From Lepidodermella squamata (taxonomy: Eukaryota; Gastrotricha): DNA of 64,000 nucleotides. The translations under genes and the position numbers were made by a program. The notes beneath the pieces were generated by a model that was not told where the DNA came from, did not search any database, and worked only from the letters and a program-made list of their open reading frames with translations. The stretch is taken from contig JBLDXI010000085.1 of NCBI GenBank assembly GCA_047495785.1, positions 62,001 to 126,000 of the forward strand, in the 5' to 3' direction. How positions within the stretch are numbered: the first letter of the stretch is position 1; each line of letters opens with the position of its first letter. Shown piece by piece: positions 12,550 to 23,979 of this stretch.

Positions 12550-14572
12550 TCAATCGTAAGTTTCACAGAGAAAAGCAGGCCCGCCGAATCCGCACGAGCC
12601 GTCGTACAAATAGCCACTTGCAAAAGCAGCACATGCATTAGCGCCGGCATTGGGGTTCGAATCAGACCATGGCGGAATGTTGGCGTAGGGCGTGCCATCA
12701 GCCCACGCCCATTGTCCTGAAACATTTGACAGGCCAATCAAGTCCGTTGACCCTGAGCTGATAATCGCTAGAACCGCGTCAAGTTCCGTCTGATTCTTGA
12801 TCGTTGCGATCATTCCGCCGATGCTCGCGCAAGTTGCGACAGCAGCGTCGCGACTTCCGCCGATTCGGTAGTTTACGAACGATTTGACAGCGTTCTGGCA
12901 TGCTGCTTCGCTCACGTAGTTTTTCGCAGGGTATTTAGTTTCACCAGCTAGGCAAGCAGTCGCTCGGCACGTAACCACGCCTCCAGACCCAAGACACCGG
13001 GAGAACACGGCCTAAGAAAACAAAACATTTTCAAAGCAAGATTTTCAAGATTCAAATCTTGGTAATAGCTTCGTAACTCACCGAGTTCAGCTCAGATAAG
13101 CACGCGTCGTAATTGATTTGAAAGGAAGTAGAGTTGGAGTAGAGCTTCATCTAATACAGGGACAGAATTAGATGTAATCGCCAACATTTTCACGTACCTT
13201 TGTCGAACCTGTAGGGCACGCCATTCCGACGCACAGCTTCGTTCCATTCGAATCACACTGGGCAGCAGCCTATAGAACAAAACAAGAAGGTTCAAGTTCA
13301 TCGCCTGGAAGCCATTAAGCAGGAATTTCAACTCACTCCTCGAAGGCAGTTCTGTTGGTTCATGTAGGGCTTCGGAGTTGCTTCTTGTGTTTCGTTGTTG
13401 GGCGAACAGCCCGCGGAGCTGAGACGACAGCCGGCAAAAGCTCGGCCTTGTGCTCCGAAACAGCGAACATGCGGCTTCTCAGTATCAGGTACATGAACTG
13501 AAATAGATTTCGTGTTGGAAATTGAAGCTCTGCATTCGGAGATATGAATAGTTTCCTTACTTTTCCCATCGACGCAAGCAGCAAGATTCGAAAACGTCTG
13601 GCCACCAGCAAGCTACCAAGATTTCATAAAAAATGAATGTTCGAAATTTTGTAATTTAAAAAATTTAAAATTATTTTTCCTTGTTTGAAATTTATTTTTT
13701 CGAAAATAAAACTTCGTTTTTTGAATCATCTGCTTACTGTGAAACATTTTCTCAAAAATTTAAGAAATCGTCAAAAATTTCAAAAAGACTAAAACTGTTG
13801 GATAGTTTAGAAATCACAGTCGCCTTAAATATTTATCATGCATTTCTGAAATTGTCCGAAATCAGGATATTGCCCTAATTTACTAACTCGATATTGGAAA
13901 AAAGACAAATACCGTGTTATTTGGGCACTTCTGAACCGGTGGGATGCATGTGATGAGTGACCCGTTCGACAAGCAGCGAATGAAATTCTGATTCTGAAAA
14001 AGCAAGCAAATACAATCAACGCATGGAAGTAAGCCAGGTTGTTACTTACCGCGAAGTTATTTCTTGCGTCATAACAGTACTGCATGCTGGAGCGAAGCGT
14101 TGCTGTGACGTAGAACGGCTGAAACTGGACAAAGTCGTTGATTCAGTTTTGTTTAATTGATACCAATGAAGAAAGCTAACCGATATTTCCTCAGGAGCTT
14201 TGCACGGTATCATGCCTGGTCGACAACTCGGTGTGAGAGCTGCGAATTTGTAGCACATTCGGGCATTCTGATGGGTCAAAGAAGCCAAACCGCTGCTTGA
14301 ACATTCTCGAGACAAATACTTACCCCACTTCGACACAAATCAAAGGTGCTAAAGTCAGGGCCAGACTATGGAAAACATGAGTTGCAAAGCTTTCATATTA
14401 GATCTGAAGTGTTAATTCAAACCTGGTATTCTTTTAATAAGTCGCATGTTGCTGAGCATGTTACGAACACGTTATCGAGTAGTGATAGGCATCGTCTCCA
14501 TTGGCACGAAACTCCGGCGATATGAAGAAACACGACCAGAAGACAAGTGTTGAAAAAACCTGCTTTCATCAT
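12550..14572 (-). CDS. Secreted protein with six four-Cys modules and a C-type lectin domain
   Basis: Ten exons read on the minus strand: 14423-14572, 14324-14365, 14181-14267, 14050-14118, 13913-13993, 13561-13612, 13337-13497, 13198-13269, 13082-13150, 12550-13011. Phases agree and give 414 aa. A signal peptide (1-23) ends at VSC/QW. Residues ~24-300 are about six repeats of a short module, roughly C-x(6-10)-C-x(3-8)-C then ~20-30 residues to a fourth Cys, usually encoded by two exons. Residues ~304-414 are a C-type lectin domain (WAWADG motif, four conserved Cys) without a clear EPN/WND calcium-sugar motif. The module is the same as in the LamG-containing genes at 38-44 kb and 50-55 kb: exon lengths 42 and 52 and their phases recur. 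I know no named family for the module. Likely an extracellular recognition protein. Confidence 0.75.
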
Positions 14573-15025
14573 GCTATTATTGAAAATAGAATCGAATGAG
14601 AAGGTCGAAAAGATGGCGCTTTATTAGTGTCCGAAAACAGATCTAAGGCTATAACCAGTGAAAAACAGTCTATAGCCTGCTATCGAAAACGCGTGACTAC
14701 TTTCGCCGTCCGAATACACAGAACGTATGCAGACGAAAACAATTTTTTTTTGTCAAAATTCAGATTATTAATAGAGAATTCTTCACGTCTTTTAAGGAGA
14801 GTAAAATTCAACAAAATTATTCGTGGCGCCACTCTCAACGCTTTTTACATTAAAACTGAGTTGAATTTTGATAAAATTGTAATAAGTAAGTAAGAAATAA
14901 GGATTTTAACCCTGATTTTGAATTTTGAATTACCCCCTGTTTTTTCGCATTTTTACACGTTTCAGAGGGTCCTGATTCCGACTCTATAGAAAGCTCAATT
15001 TACCCAAGGTATAGGGCGAATCGGT

Positions 15026-15113
15026 CAGGTGATTTGGGGTAAATTGGGTTTGAAAAATGTAGTTTAAACCCAATTATAAGGGTACTTGTAGCCAATTTAC
15101 CCCAAATCACCTG
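15026..15113. repeat. Perfect 22-bp inverted repeat with 44-nt spacer
   Basis: The arm at 15026-15047 (starts CAGGTGATTTGGGG) is the exact reverse complement of 15092-15113. The spacer contains the partial palindrome GTTTAAAC. This could be a small foldback element or the end of the adjoining MITE copy. Confidence 0.7.
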
Positions 15114-15290
15114 TGTACGAAGTAGTGTGCGAATAGTAGGATCCATGAGCTGAGGTGCTTCTAGCAAGTTTGTAGCACGCAGCCGAAGAAACCAAAGGGT
15201 CCCCTGAGGTTTTTTTAGCCTTGCTCTGTTAGAAGTACCGGAGCTGGGGTGTCCCAACAGCCCAGCACCCCTGTACTTCGCACCCTGAAT
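15113..15290 (-). mobile_element. MITE-like repeat, recurrent family, copy 1 (reverse)
   Basis: Begins near GTACGAAGTAG and ends near GTACTTCGCACC. It holds the family core AAAGGGTCCCC, which is the complement of the GGGGACCCTTT seen in other copies (about 19850, 38853, 52229, 55755, 57447). Boundaries are approximate and no coding sequence is present. Confidence 0.5.
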
Positions 15291-15782
15291 TTAGTTATTA
15301 TGAGGGGTGAATGGTCGAATAGTTTTAATGCGTCATCAGAGCCAGTGTTATCATCGGCATCGTTTGCATCGTTCGAATTTAATTGTTTTTATTTCGATAT
15401 CGATTCACAATAATTTCCAACGCGAAGCATAACCTCCAAACACTATTTGTATATTTCACCGTTGAATGTGGTTGCTCAGTCAGCAATCGAAGCCATGAAC
15501 GGTGATCGATGGCTGATGAAATTTGGGCAGCCAATGGGTGTTTTTCTTTTTTCTACATCGGCAATGCCGACGATAATATACCCGGTTGATTCACTGGCAC
15601 CTGGGTTCCTCGCGCGCCAATGATGCGGAACATGCGTTGCTGCTGCGATTTTGAAGCAACACCAACATTTGCCGCGGCACGTTCAACCCCAAGGTTCAAC
15701 AGCCGTCACTTTTCGACCCCGAAGAGCTAGCAATGATTCAAACGCTCTTCAGCGAAATGTCGCTCCATCTGTTCCGTCCTTC

Positions 15783-15977
15783 CAGCAGTTTGAGAGAGAA
15801 TAATACAATTTTTTGCAAGGACGATGCTCGCTGGTCGCCGGAACCTGCTTGAGTTACGACGCAGAAGCAGACAACAGTGGCGCAGGACATTTTGTCGTTT
15901 GCTTTCTGATTGCTTCTTCGGTTCTTGCTCACTCCATGCGAAATGATTTGTTAATAAAAAGCAATTTTAATGAGCTG
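15783..15977 (+). pseudogene. Duplicated 3' end of the large mosaic gene
   Basis: This stretch matches 11743-11945, covering the last ~100 bases of coding sequence, the stop region and the AATAAA-containing 3' tail of the 1981-11853 gene, at high identity over ~190 bases. In the copy the frame is closed early: the Cys codon after EPA has become TGA, and a few bases around the original stop are missing. No other exon copies are nearby, so this is a truncated duplicate and not a gene. Confidence 0.85.
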
Positions 15978-16992
15978 AGTTAACGTTTTGAATGTTTATT
16001 ACAGTTTGATTTCAAATTTACAATAAGCATCGAGATTCGAGATCTTATTTATTAAGACGTAGTTAGTACCGAGATGAATAACGGACAGTGTTTCGAGCAC
16101 AGGAAAGGGTGTTGGGAGGAAGGGGAAGGGGAAACCCCCAGGCGTTCAAAAATTTCGGAGTTTTGTGAAAAACCGTCATATTATTGACGATAATGAAAAA
16201 CTGAGTCACAGTAAAAATCTCATTTTCGATTTCGAAGGGACATAAAATGGCCGCACGCAACGGTGAGCGGTATCAATTTTGCTGTAGCGTTTGGTCTCTC
16301 TCTCCGTAAAAGGAGGACTCAAAAAGCTCGATTTCACCCCTTGTGAGAAGGACGGAGATAGCAGAAAATCTGGCAAAAGAACAGAGTCCTCTAAGCCAAA
16401 CGTTTTTGTTACTATGTACGTTTTACGCCAATGCTGCAGTATTTGATAACGTCCCGAGCGCTTGTATTTCAATAGTTGAGTTGAGTTTATGAAATATTAA
16501 CATCACGGAATTTTTCCCCTGTTTCCGATGTCAAGGATTATCTCTACCTCTCTGATAGATTAGCTGCCTTCTAAAGTATATTCATCGCTCTTAATTGTTT
16601 TCGTGTGATCCAAGTATTCGATTTCATTTGAAATGACTGCCTCAGGTCTTGATGATACATCGTATAGTGGCAAAAAATAACATTACAAATTAGGCTCACA
16701 CGAGGGAAATTGGCGTAGTATGCACCTTCACACTGTAAGATATTTGATCTCATCAATGCGTCACTTAATCGATTGCTTCTCGTCTTGCTTTTCGCATCAC
16801 GCGAACACTAATATCCGCAAAGTATAGCGGATATTTCACGCCTGTGAGCACAGACCGTTTTTTTGCCGCATATTCACGGTAGTAGAAAAATTGCGCAGGA
16901 ATAATCTCAACTCCCACAAGGTCTTGTAATTTCCTCAAAAAAAAATCATTCCACTTTCAGGGGACATCTTTAAACTGCTTTATATCTTTTCG

Positions 16993-19583
16993 ATGGAGCT
17001 CCTCTACCTTCTGAGCTTTCTATTGCTGGCTGTTAAAACACAATCGAAAGATGCCGCCTTCAAGGTTTTGGCAAGCAACGACTCGTCAGTTCAGCCTCTT
17101 TGCGCTGAGAAATTTATCAGAGCTGTGCAAGCGATCAATGACGATAGGAAGAACTGTTCGAAGGTTGACATCGAATTTGCTGATCTACCCTCAATTTCTC
17201 GAATGCCGAACGGCAGAGATTTCTTATTTGTAGCGGCTAACAGCGTCTACGGCATGCGGGCTATGTCTTCGCTAACAAAACTTCTCGGACCGAATTCATT
17301 TTCTTTGCTTGGCGATACGGCTACAGATTTGGCGGCTGAATGGCAAACTAACGATGCTATCGTGAAAATCGCTACGACTTTTCGCTCCGGTTATATTGGA
17401 ATAGTTACTTCATTGAGCAACTGGCGAACAACTGTTCAGCTTAATCTAATGGCGCAATATAAAAATCTAATGGTATGTTGTTTCTACACATTTTCAAAAC
17501 TTTGATTCATCGCAGTTATTCCCTTATTTCCTATCAAATTTATTGAGTATTGGAAAATTCGCATAATTCGAGCGTTCTCTTCTTCGGGAGGCTGTTTCCG
17601 CTTTCCTGAATTTTATAGGATTATTGATCCATCCTACAGCGTCAGCATTTTTGGTCGTTTGATCACGTGATCGTAAACACAGTAGGAATTTTCCAAGAAT
17701 TTCACCTCCAAATTAGCTATCGGAATTTTCTATTTTGCGCTTGGCGGAGGACGAATTAAGTTTCCTTCCATATGACGTAAAGCAGACAGGGCTTTTCAAA
17801 ATTACTTTAAGTTTTAGTCGCGAAAACGCTATAATTTCCGATATCCGAGTTAACACCTCCGATGCAGGAAACTAACCGTTACTAGAACCTGCCGCTGAAA
17901 AAGTCTAAATTAAGATGTCTCCGGATGAGTGGCTTGGCTAAATTCCAAAGGATGGGTTGTAAAACTAAAACCTGGAAAACCGCCGGAGACCAAAAGTCAG
18001 ATATTGAAAAGGATGGGGAAACAATGGAAAAAGTGGAAAAGTTACGCTTTCGCTCATCAAATTACGAGCTATTTGTTCTCTTTCAGGTTGACGAAATTCA
18101 CGTTCCAAGACACACCCCACTTCGGAAAGCCCATTTCCTCATGTTAAGAGTGCTATTGCTGAGAAATCCGCAAGAAATCATCGAATGGCTGTGCGATTCC
18201 CAACCAACTTTTTCACGGGAATTTACATTTTTCATCACACCGACAAATATGGCTAACATTTCTAACATCGTCACGCCTACGCAATGCGACAATTCCACCT
18301 TGCAACAGCAATTAGCTAATTTGGTCTGGATGAGTCCATCAATCGAAATCAGCAGACCATCAGAAGATAAGTGCTTTGAATCATCGATACAACAACTTCA
18401 AAGCTTAAAGCTCACATGCGATGGTTCAAATTTCACGAGGGCCAATAGGCAAAGTCTTGCTTTCAAAATCTACCGATTTCCGTCGCAAAATCAATTGTGC
18501 GAAATGTTGAATTCAACCCTAAAATGCTCATCCGACCTGTTTTACCAGGTCAACACCCAAGGAATTGAATATCCGACGGAATATCCAAACGAAGATTCAG
18601 TCAAAATCCTAACAGCAATCAGTGGCGTATCGATCCTTATCATAACAGGCGTGGAAGCCGCAACACTCGCTATGAAAAAATTAGTAAAAGAAAAAGAAAC
18701 CGTGGCTTATTTCTTCGATATCGACGGCGCGGTGATTCTGGGAGTCGGATGTTTGCTGCTTCATATTTCCGTCATTGTCCAATTCCACGCTTCAGACTGC
18801 GATTGGTCACTTGTCGTGCCAAGTTTCGGCCTAATCCTAGTCAATGGCGTCCTATTCGCAAGATCCGCGACCCTAACGCGGTTGCTACATTACGGAAATT
18901 CGAGGATTCTCCATACCAGGAGTTACTTCATCAAATTATCGATAAATGTGATTAATGCGTTGAAAATTGCGAGGAAGCCGGGGCTGAGGCAGATCAAATC
19001 ACGCGATGCACCTGTTTCGACTCCGCCCCTTAATCAGAATCGGAAAAAGGCGACCTCAACCCTGCGGAGTACGATGAGTGAAGCGACTGAGACTATGACC
19101 CCGAAACAGGTCACTGAATTCACGGTAACAACCAGCGCGATTTTCGCTATCCTAACCGGACTTCTGCTTTTCATCTGGCTATTCGTGACTAAGCAATTCG
19201 AGGAGAAATCGAGCTTTCCCGGAATAATCAAGTTCTATTACGTAACAAGTGAATTTTGTCTCGAGGATAGCGACGTTCGTTGGATTATTGGATTTTGCGG
19301 TATCAATTTCGCCATGTTAGCTTCAAGCTGTTACTTCGCCGTTGAAGCTAGGCCTATACCTAGGGCTGGTCATCTCAAAGTTGACTGCCACATTCTGAGA
19401 CTGACAATAGCTCTGAGCAGTGGGCTGTTCGTTATCATGTTCTTCATTCTGCTTGGCCTACAGCAATGGATTGATCGTTTGGAGGCGTTGGCCTGTGGTG
19501 AAATTGCACTCGCAGATGCTGTTTTCTTCGCTTATTTCGCCCCTGTTTGGACAAGGCGTTGGCCAAAACCAGTTCACTTCTGA
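16993..19583 (+). CDS. Class C-like G-protein-coupled receptor (GABA-B/orphan type)
   Basis: Two exons, 16993-17472 and 18087-19583, both phase 0, give 658 aa. A signal peptide (1-18) precedes a ~310-residue extracellular region with the feel of a periplasmic-binding/ANF-type ligand domain and several N-glycosylation sites. Seven hydrophobic helices follow at ~332-355, 367-392, 400-425, 505-528, 558-580, 595-618 and 628-648, then a very short tail. The order of a large N-terminal domain and 7TM without a Cys-rich linker suggests a GABA-B-like rather than an mGluR-like receptor. Oddities are an ~80-residue Ser/Thr/Lys-rich second intracellular loop (426-504) and the near absence of a C-terminal tail. 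The 615-bp intron could hide another exon. AATAAA is at 19710. Confidence 0.7.
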
Positions 19584-20129
19584 CCAAAATTCTGATAAAA
19601 TTATGTAATCCTCCTTGAAACTTGAAACATTAAATGTGATCCTTCCTCTACGGAATTCCTTTCATTTATCAAAGGTCGTATCGTCGATTGTCGTTAATTT
19701 TCTCATCGAAATAAAAATTGCGTTGTAATCAGCTTTCCACAAGCTTCGGATCGTATGAATCATCCCGCTCAATCAACGTTCAACTCAATCAATGACCAAA
19801 TGGAAAGACCCTAAGTATGTCGATTTTCCTTATTCTAAATAGTTCTGCTCTCTGGAGGAATCTTACACCCACTTCGAAAGGCCAAGGTGCGGAAACGGGG
19901 AAACCATGAAAACTACAGGGGGACCCTTTGGCCATAGGATTCGATATCGGACTGTCCTACTTCGCGCACTGTGTTTGTTTAGAAGGGTGGTTGAGCTGGG
20001 AGCCAGAAGTAACCACCTTGGGAGATGTTTTTATTCACCTGGCCTTAGATTATTCTAAATTCGAAAATCGATTAGATGAAACAATGAAAAACTTGAATTC
20101 AATTTTTATTATTTTTTACTAATTCATTT
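19584..20129. other. Convergent intergenic gap with MITE-like repeat
   Basis: Lies between the 3' ends of the GPCR gene (+) and the protease-homologue gene (-). AATAAA at 19710 can serve the GPCR gene. A copy of the recurrent MITE family occupies ~19850-19977 (GGGGGACCCTTTGG core, CCTACTTCGCGCA end). No gene is visible. Confidence 0.5.
19850..19977 (+). mobile_element. MITE-like repeat, recurrent family, copy 2
   Basis: Shares AAGGCCAAGG, the GGGGGACCCTTTGG core and the right end CCTACTTCGCGCA with the copies at 52229 and 55755. The left end is diverged and the boundaries are approximate. Confidence 0.55.
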
Positions 20130-21486
20130 TTAAGGCAATTTATTTTCCAGTTCGATGTCATCCTCGTAGTAATCATCAAAGTAGTAAACTTTTGACGGAG
20201 ATCTTGTTTGAACTTCCTCATTTTTCCCCAATCTAGTTGACGTTTTCCGAGTCGTTCGTGTCAGCGTAGTGGACCTTGCACCTTGCCTAGTGACCATGGT
20301 GAAACTCGATTTCTGAGTACTGCTCAACGATGTTGATGACATGGTTGTGCCTGGGATTGTAGCTTCCGAAGAATCTGACGCCTCATCGCACTCATTTTCC
20401 AGTTTCACAGTCGTTTGCCTAATCCAGTAGAGAACGGAACAAACGCGACTGTAAGAAGCTTCTCTTCCAGCTATTGAAAAAGATGAATTCCCAAGGATTT
20501 TCATAGACCTTGACCAATTTGCTCCGCATTCCTGATCACCAGATCGAATTCCGACAAGAACGTGAGATCCGTTCCTCTTACATGTCAAAGCGTCTCCAGT
20601 TAAGCTGGAACAAGCGTTGCTTTGTCTCAAATTCGAGCTGGTATAACATATTTCATTCCCGGAAACTCTGATATTGGAAGATTCAGTCACATTGGAAAGG
20701 CATTGTTCCTCATTTGAATCTGAACCACTTCCTACAGTAGCTCGACTCGGCAATTTAGTCCAGCCAACTCTCAAATCTTTTATAGTTGCAAAAATTTATT
20801 ATGAAAATTATGAAAATTACGATTGACTCACAGTTATAATCCGGTGAGCTGAAAATCAAAGAATTGAGGTCAATCTAAATTCTGGACAATATCCTACCAT
20901 TTATCATTACAAGAGTACGGCATGCAAATTGGAGTGATCGATGTGCATCCTGAAATGGGATTATTTCTAAGGTTTCATCGTACAATTTCACGTTTACCAG
21001 CAAGTTTCAGCAAGCAGAAATTATTCTGAGTCGACGAATAGTTGAAATGCTTTACGATTGATTCGATTTTAGAAGTGACTTCCGGATTCCCATAACCGGA
21101 AATCACTGAATAGTCGGTAATTCTGCTTGAAATCGAACAGCAGCTTGCTGTAGTCAAAATCCACTAGGAATTTCAGACTTTTGAATAATTGCGAGGTGAG
21201 AATCACTGAAATCACATGCCTTGTGGTTTATTACCGAAGCTCCACAACTCTGCTCCTTGATATTAAGCTTGATATGCCACGCGGAATTCTCGGATTTTAA
21301 ATTTCCGCATGTCTCTGGTTCTATTATTTCCTTTCGAGGTGCTAGCACGAATGGCTCGTCAAGGACTGGCCGAGTTGCAGCTATGGCAGTCACAGGTTCT
21401 TTCGTGGATGTAACACTGCGACTTGGCACTGAGACACTACAAGCGGAAGCTGAGTAAACAAGGCAAATTATAGCTAGCACTTTCAT
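20130..21486 (-). CDS. Catalytically inactive trypsin-fold serine protease homologue
   Basis: Five exons on the minus strand: 21220-21486, 20998-21163, 20898-20949, 20832-20848 (17 nt), 20130-20776, about 382 aa. A signal peptide (1-15) is present. The fold follows trypsin: CGAS, then WILTTASCC where TAAHC is expected (Ser for catalytic His), QNNFCLLKL where the catalytic Asp is expected (Asn), and CSSLTGDALTC where CQGDSGGPLTC is expected (Thr for catalytic Ser). The RIVGG activation site is also missing. The C-terminal ~100 residues are Ser/Thr-rich and end in an acidic Asp/Glu/Tyr tail. Intron 1 is read as a GC-AG intron (CAAG then GCATGT), which aligns the exon junction exactly with the active paralogue at 24888-26529. 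Serine protease homologues of this kind act as regulators, decoys or adaptors in other invertebrates; the role here is inferred only. Confidence 0.75.
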
Positions 21487-21691
21487 TTAAATTTTTTATA
21501 CGTGAGACTCATATGTGTTAAGAACCGCGTGTGAAGGAACACACTATCGTATCACCATTTGGCTTATTTTAATCTCTGTGAGATAAACAAAGCACGCATT
21601 TTAACAATGAATGACAATTTAAAAGGTTATCTTATGCCCACGCATGTCAGCAGATGATGGAAAATATAGTATCCGCAACCAGAGTTCAAAG

Positions 21692-21860
21692 TACAGGCGT
21701 TGTGACACCTCACTAGCAGGAAGGCTCAACAAACCACAGGCATAATGTGACGTAGATAGTAGATAGACCACGTCACATGACCACAGGGGGCCCTTTGGTT
21801 TCTTCGGCTTGGCATTTATTAACAACTCAGCTTCAGAATTCTTTACTTTGGGCACTGTCA
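21692..21860. repeat. Dispersed repeat shared with 24363-24450
   Basis: The two places share CAACAAACCACAGG, AACTCAGC.TCAGAAT and ACTTTGGGCACTGT in the same order. The 21.7-kb copy is longer and contains GGGGGCCCTTTGG, the core of the recurrent MITE family, so the two repeat types may be related or nested. Confidence 0.5.
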
Positions 21861-22426
21861 ACCACCGTCGTTTGGGATGAATTGGGCACTTGGGACAAAT
21901 TGGCTGAAAATTGATGCCATTATATTATTTTTGATAGCTCTAAAACTATAAGTCTGATCTGAGTAAAAATGTGTACCGGTTATCTTCAACCTATATCTAT
22001 AAAAATTTGCAGCTATGTCCCATAATGAGTCAAGCCGGTAATTACAGGTCAGTTTAGGCGGGCTGAAACGACCAATATGAATTGAATTATCTAAAACCGA
22101 TTGATGGGCTTTGAGTTTGGATGCTATTTTTTCCTTCGATCATTTTCTTTGGTGATAACAGGAAAAAAACCGCGAACCGAGGCGAGGTATGGCTAAGTAA
22201 TTGCGCCTAAATTGTCCCATGGAAAATTCAATTATGAATTATGAGGCGAATTGTTATTTTGGTTATTTAATTGGTGCATTTAATTATGAGAACTTTTTGA
22301 ACGCCCTCCGACCATTTAGGACAGTCAGGAGAAGAGCCAGGAATATCAAAAAAATATTGAACAAATTTATTGAAAATATTTTATTAATAAAATGATAAGA
22401 TAAAATAAAAATAAAAATCTGGCAAC

Positions 22427-22493
22427 TGGGAGTCGAACCCAAAGCAGACATACGGCGCATCATAACCACTCGGCCGTTCAACAATCTCATTCA
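22427..22493 (-). tRNA. tRNA-like sequence, probably a pseudogene or tRNA-derived element
   Basis: On the minus strand it has a good T-arm/B-box (GGGTTCGACTCCC) and an A-box-like GGCCGAGTGGTTA about 35 nt upstream, followed by T-rich runs that could terminate Pol III. I could not pair a 7-bp acceptor stem or a clean anticodon stem, so no isotype is given. Degenerate tRNA or SINE head is the best description. Confidence 0.4.
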
Positions 22494-22806
22494 ACTTCTG
22501 CGATTCATTAGCCGTTTATCAAGATTAAGCTAAACAATTCACCCATATTTGATATTTGGGGCAAATTGGACAGGTTTTTTGTCGCGTTTGGCGAAAGGAA
22601 CGCGAAAAGCGCGAGATCGTGGTTTACTTGTTATTTCTATCCAATCAATATCTTTAATATCGCTTTACTGATATATCGATGTGCATACAAATGCTTCTCA
22701 GGAAATTTGACATTGCTGGTAACTTGGCGGATGAGCTCTATGCCAACCTGCGTAGAATCAGTAAAACGTTTTCGTTCAGTAAATCAAATTGTATTAAAGA
22801 CATATC

Positions 22807-23979
22807 ATGAGATCGCCCTTTGCTTTGCTGTTGTTGGCAAAGCTCGCGTCGATAGCATCTGCGACAACGATTGCTGGTAAGTTGAAGGCGAAATTCTCTG
22901 AACGTTGCCCGGCAGTTTTGTCGGAAAACCTGTTGATGGAACATGCAGCGTATTTCAACAACAGCAAGCCGCTTGTGGTGGATATCAATGTCGTCCCATA
23001 CCGTTTTGTTGGAATTGATGACGTGGAGCAAAAGATGTCTTTACTTTTAAATCTAAATATAATTTGGGGACTGCCATGCGAAGAACTCAAATGCACAGAT
23101 TTACTGTCCGAAACAGAATGCACGACACTTAGTCCTCCTGAGCTCTACTACCCAGTCCCTGTGTCGGGTATCTGGACTCCGATTATATATCATTTGTCAG
23201 CTTATCACTCACCAGATGTTGGTCGCAAATCTTATGACCAGCTCTTTGTATATCCATTGGAAACGTCGTATTCAATGGTATACATCATTTTCGACCGATT
23301 CGACGTTTCTTGCACGGCACTCAGCTACCGAAAATTCCCATTCGATACTCAATCTTGCTCGCTCGTTCTCGAATCACCTCATGCTCACAAAAACGTGGCT
23401 CTCCGCCTTGGAGCATTCGAAATCGACACATACGGAAATAACACCTTCATCGTTGATACAGATATATGGTCATTTATTGAGCTATTCGGATATAACAGAA
23501 CTGAAATACAACCGGGGGGTAATTACAATTTTGATCGAATCTACTTAACGATCCGATTCCAGCGCAAAAGTGGATATTACGTCTGGAACATCTTCGTCCC
23601 AACTATCACACTTTTCATCCTTCAAGTTGTGTCATTGATTGCCGAACCTGTCAACAGGGACCAATCGGCATTTTGCGTGACTGTTGTGCTGTCTTATGTG
23701 GTATTTCTTACAATAATCTTCGGCATGATTCCAATAACTTCAGACCATGTCTACCTTGTGTATATGGTCGCAGCTAAATTCATCGTTGCTGTCGTCATCA
23801 CAGCCCACACTTGCTTGAGTCCCAGTATCCCAGAGCCACTGAAATCTCGCGTATTCAAGTTGAACAATTCCGTTGCCTTGCCCATGCATCGCCTTGTTGA
23901 CCTTGCAATAGCTGCAGCGGCAGTTATAGCAGTAACGATAATTGACGCAGTTCTCTTTTCCTTGATGCTAATATCTTGA
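22807..23979 (+). CDS. Cys-loop ligand-gated ion channel subunit (intronless)
   Basis: A single open frame of 390 aa. Residues 1-20 look like a signal peptide. The extracellular domain holds the WTPxxYH region and a Cys-loop between C169 and C184 with the FPFDTQSC signature. Four membrane helices lie at ~260-280 (after YYVWNIFVP), 286-310, 315-337 and 363-388. The M3-M4 loop is only ~25 residues. The M2 segment resembles nAChR-like families, but the charged ring before it is unusual. The Cys-loop has 14 residues between cysteines instead of 13. Pentameric receptors of this class gate ions in response to neurotransmitters. The ligand is unknown and it may be an orphan LGC-type subunit. The lack of introns, in a window where most genes are heavily split, is notable. 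Confidence 0.85.
   Translation: MRSPFALLLLAKLASIASATTIAGKLKAKFSERCPAVLSENLLMEHAAYFNNSKPLVVDINVVPYRFVGIDDVEQKMSLLLNLNIIWGLPCEELKCTDLLSETECTTLSPPELYYPVPVSGIWTPIIYHLSAYHSPDVGRKSYDQLFVYPLETSYSMVYIIFDRFDVSCTALSYRKFPFDTQSCSLVLESPHAHKNVALRLGAFEIDTYGNNTFIVDTDIWSFIELFGYNRTEIQPGGNYNFDRIYLTIRFQRKSGYYVWNIFVPTITLFILQVVSLIAEPVNRDQSAFCVTVVLSYVVFLTIIFGMIPITSDHVYLVYMVAAKFIVAVVITAHTCLSPSIPEPLKSRVFKLNNSVALPMHRLVDLAIAAAAVIAVTIIDAVLFSLMLIS

Larger units (their letters stand above)
14573..16992. other. Intergenic region with repeats and a duplicated gene tail
   Basis: No intact gene was found. It holds a hairpin (15026-15113), a MITE-like copy (15113-15290) and a broken copy of the 3' end of the large upstream gene (15783-15977). 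Sequence at 15590-15760 is GC-richer, but no frame there could be joined to anything. An acceptor-like CCACTTTCAG lies just before the start of the GPCR gene at 16993. Confidence 0.5.
21487..22806. other. Intergenic region with repeats and a tRNA-like sequence
   Basis: Upstream of the protease homologue (-) and of the ion-channel gene (+), so it contains both promoters. It holds repeat sequence at ~21690-21860 related to 24363-24450, and a tRNA-like element at 22427-22493. No protein gene was found; short frames here lack signals. Confidence 0.45.

Noticed and set aside
22201-22395. 64-aa plus-strand frame near the tRNA-like sequence
   Set aside because: AT-rich, no features, overlapped by an equal frame on the other strand.
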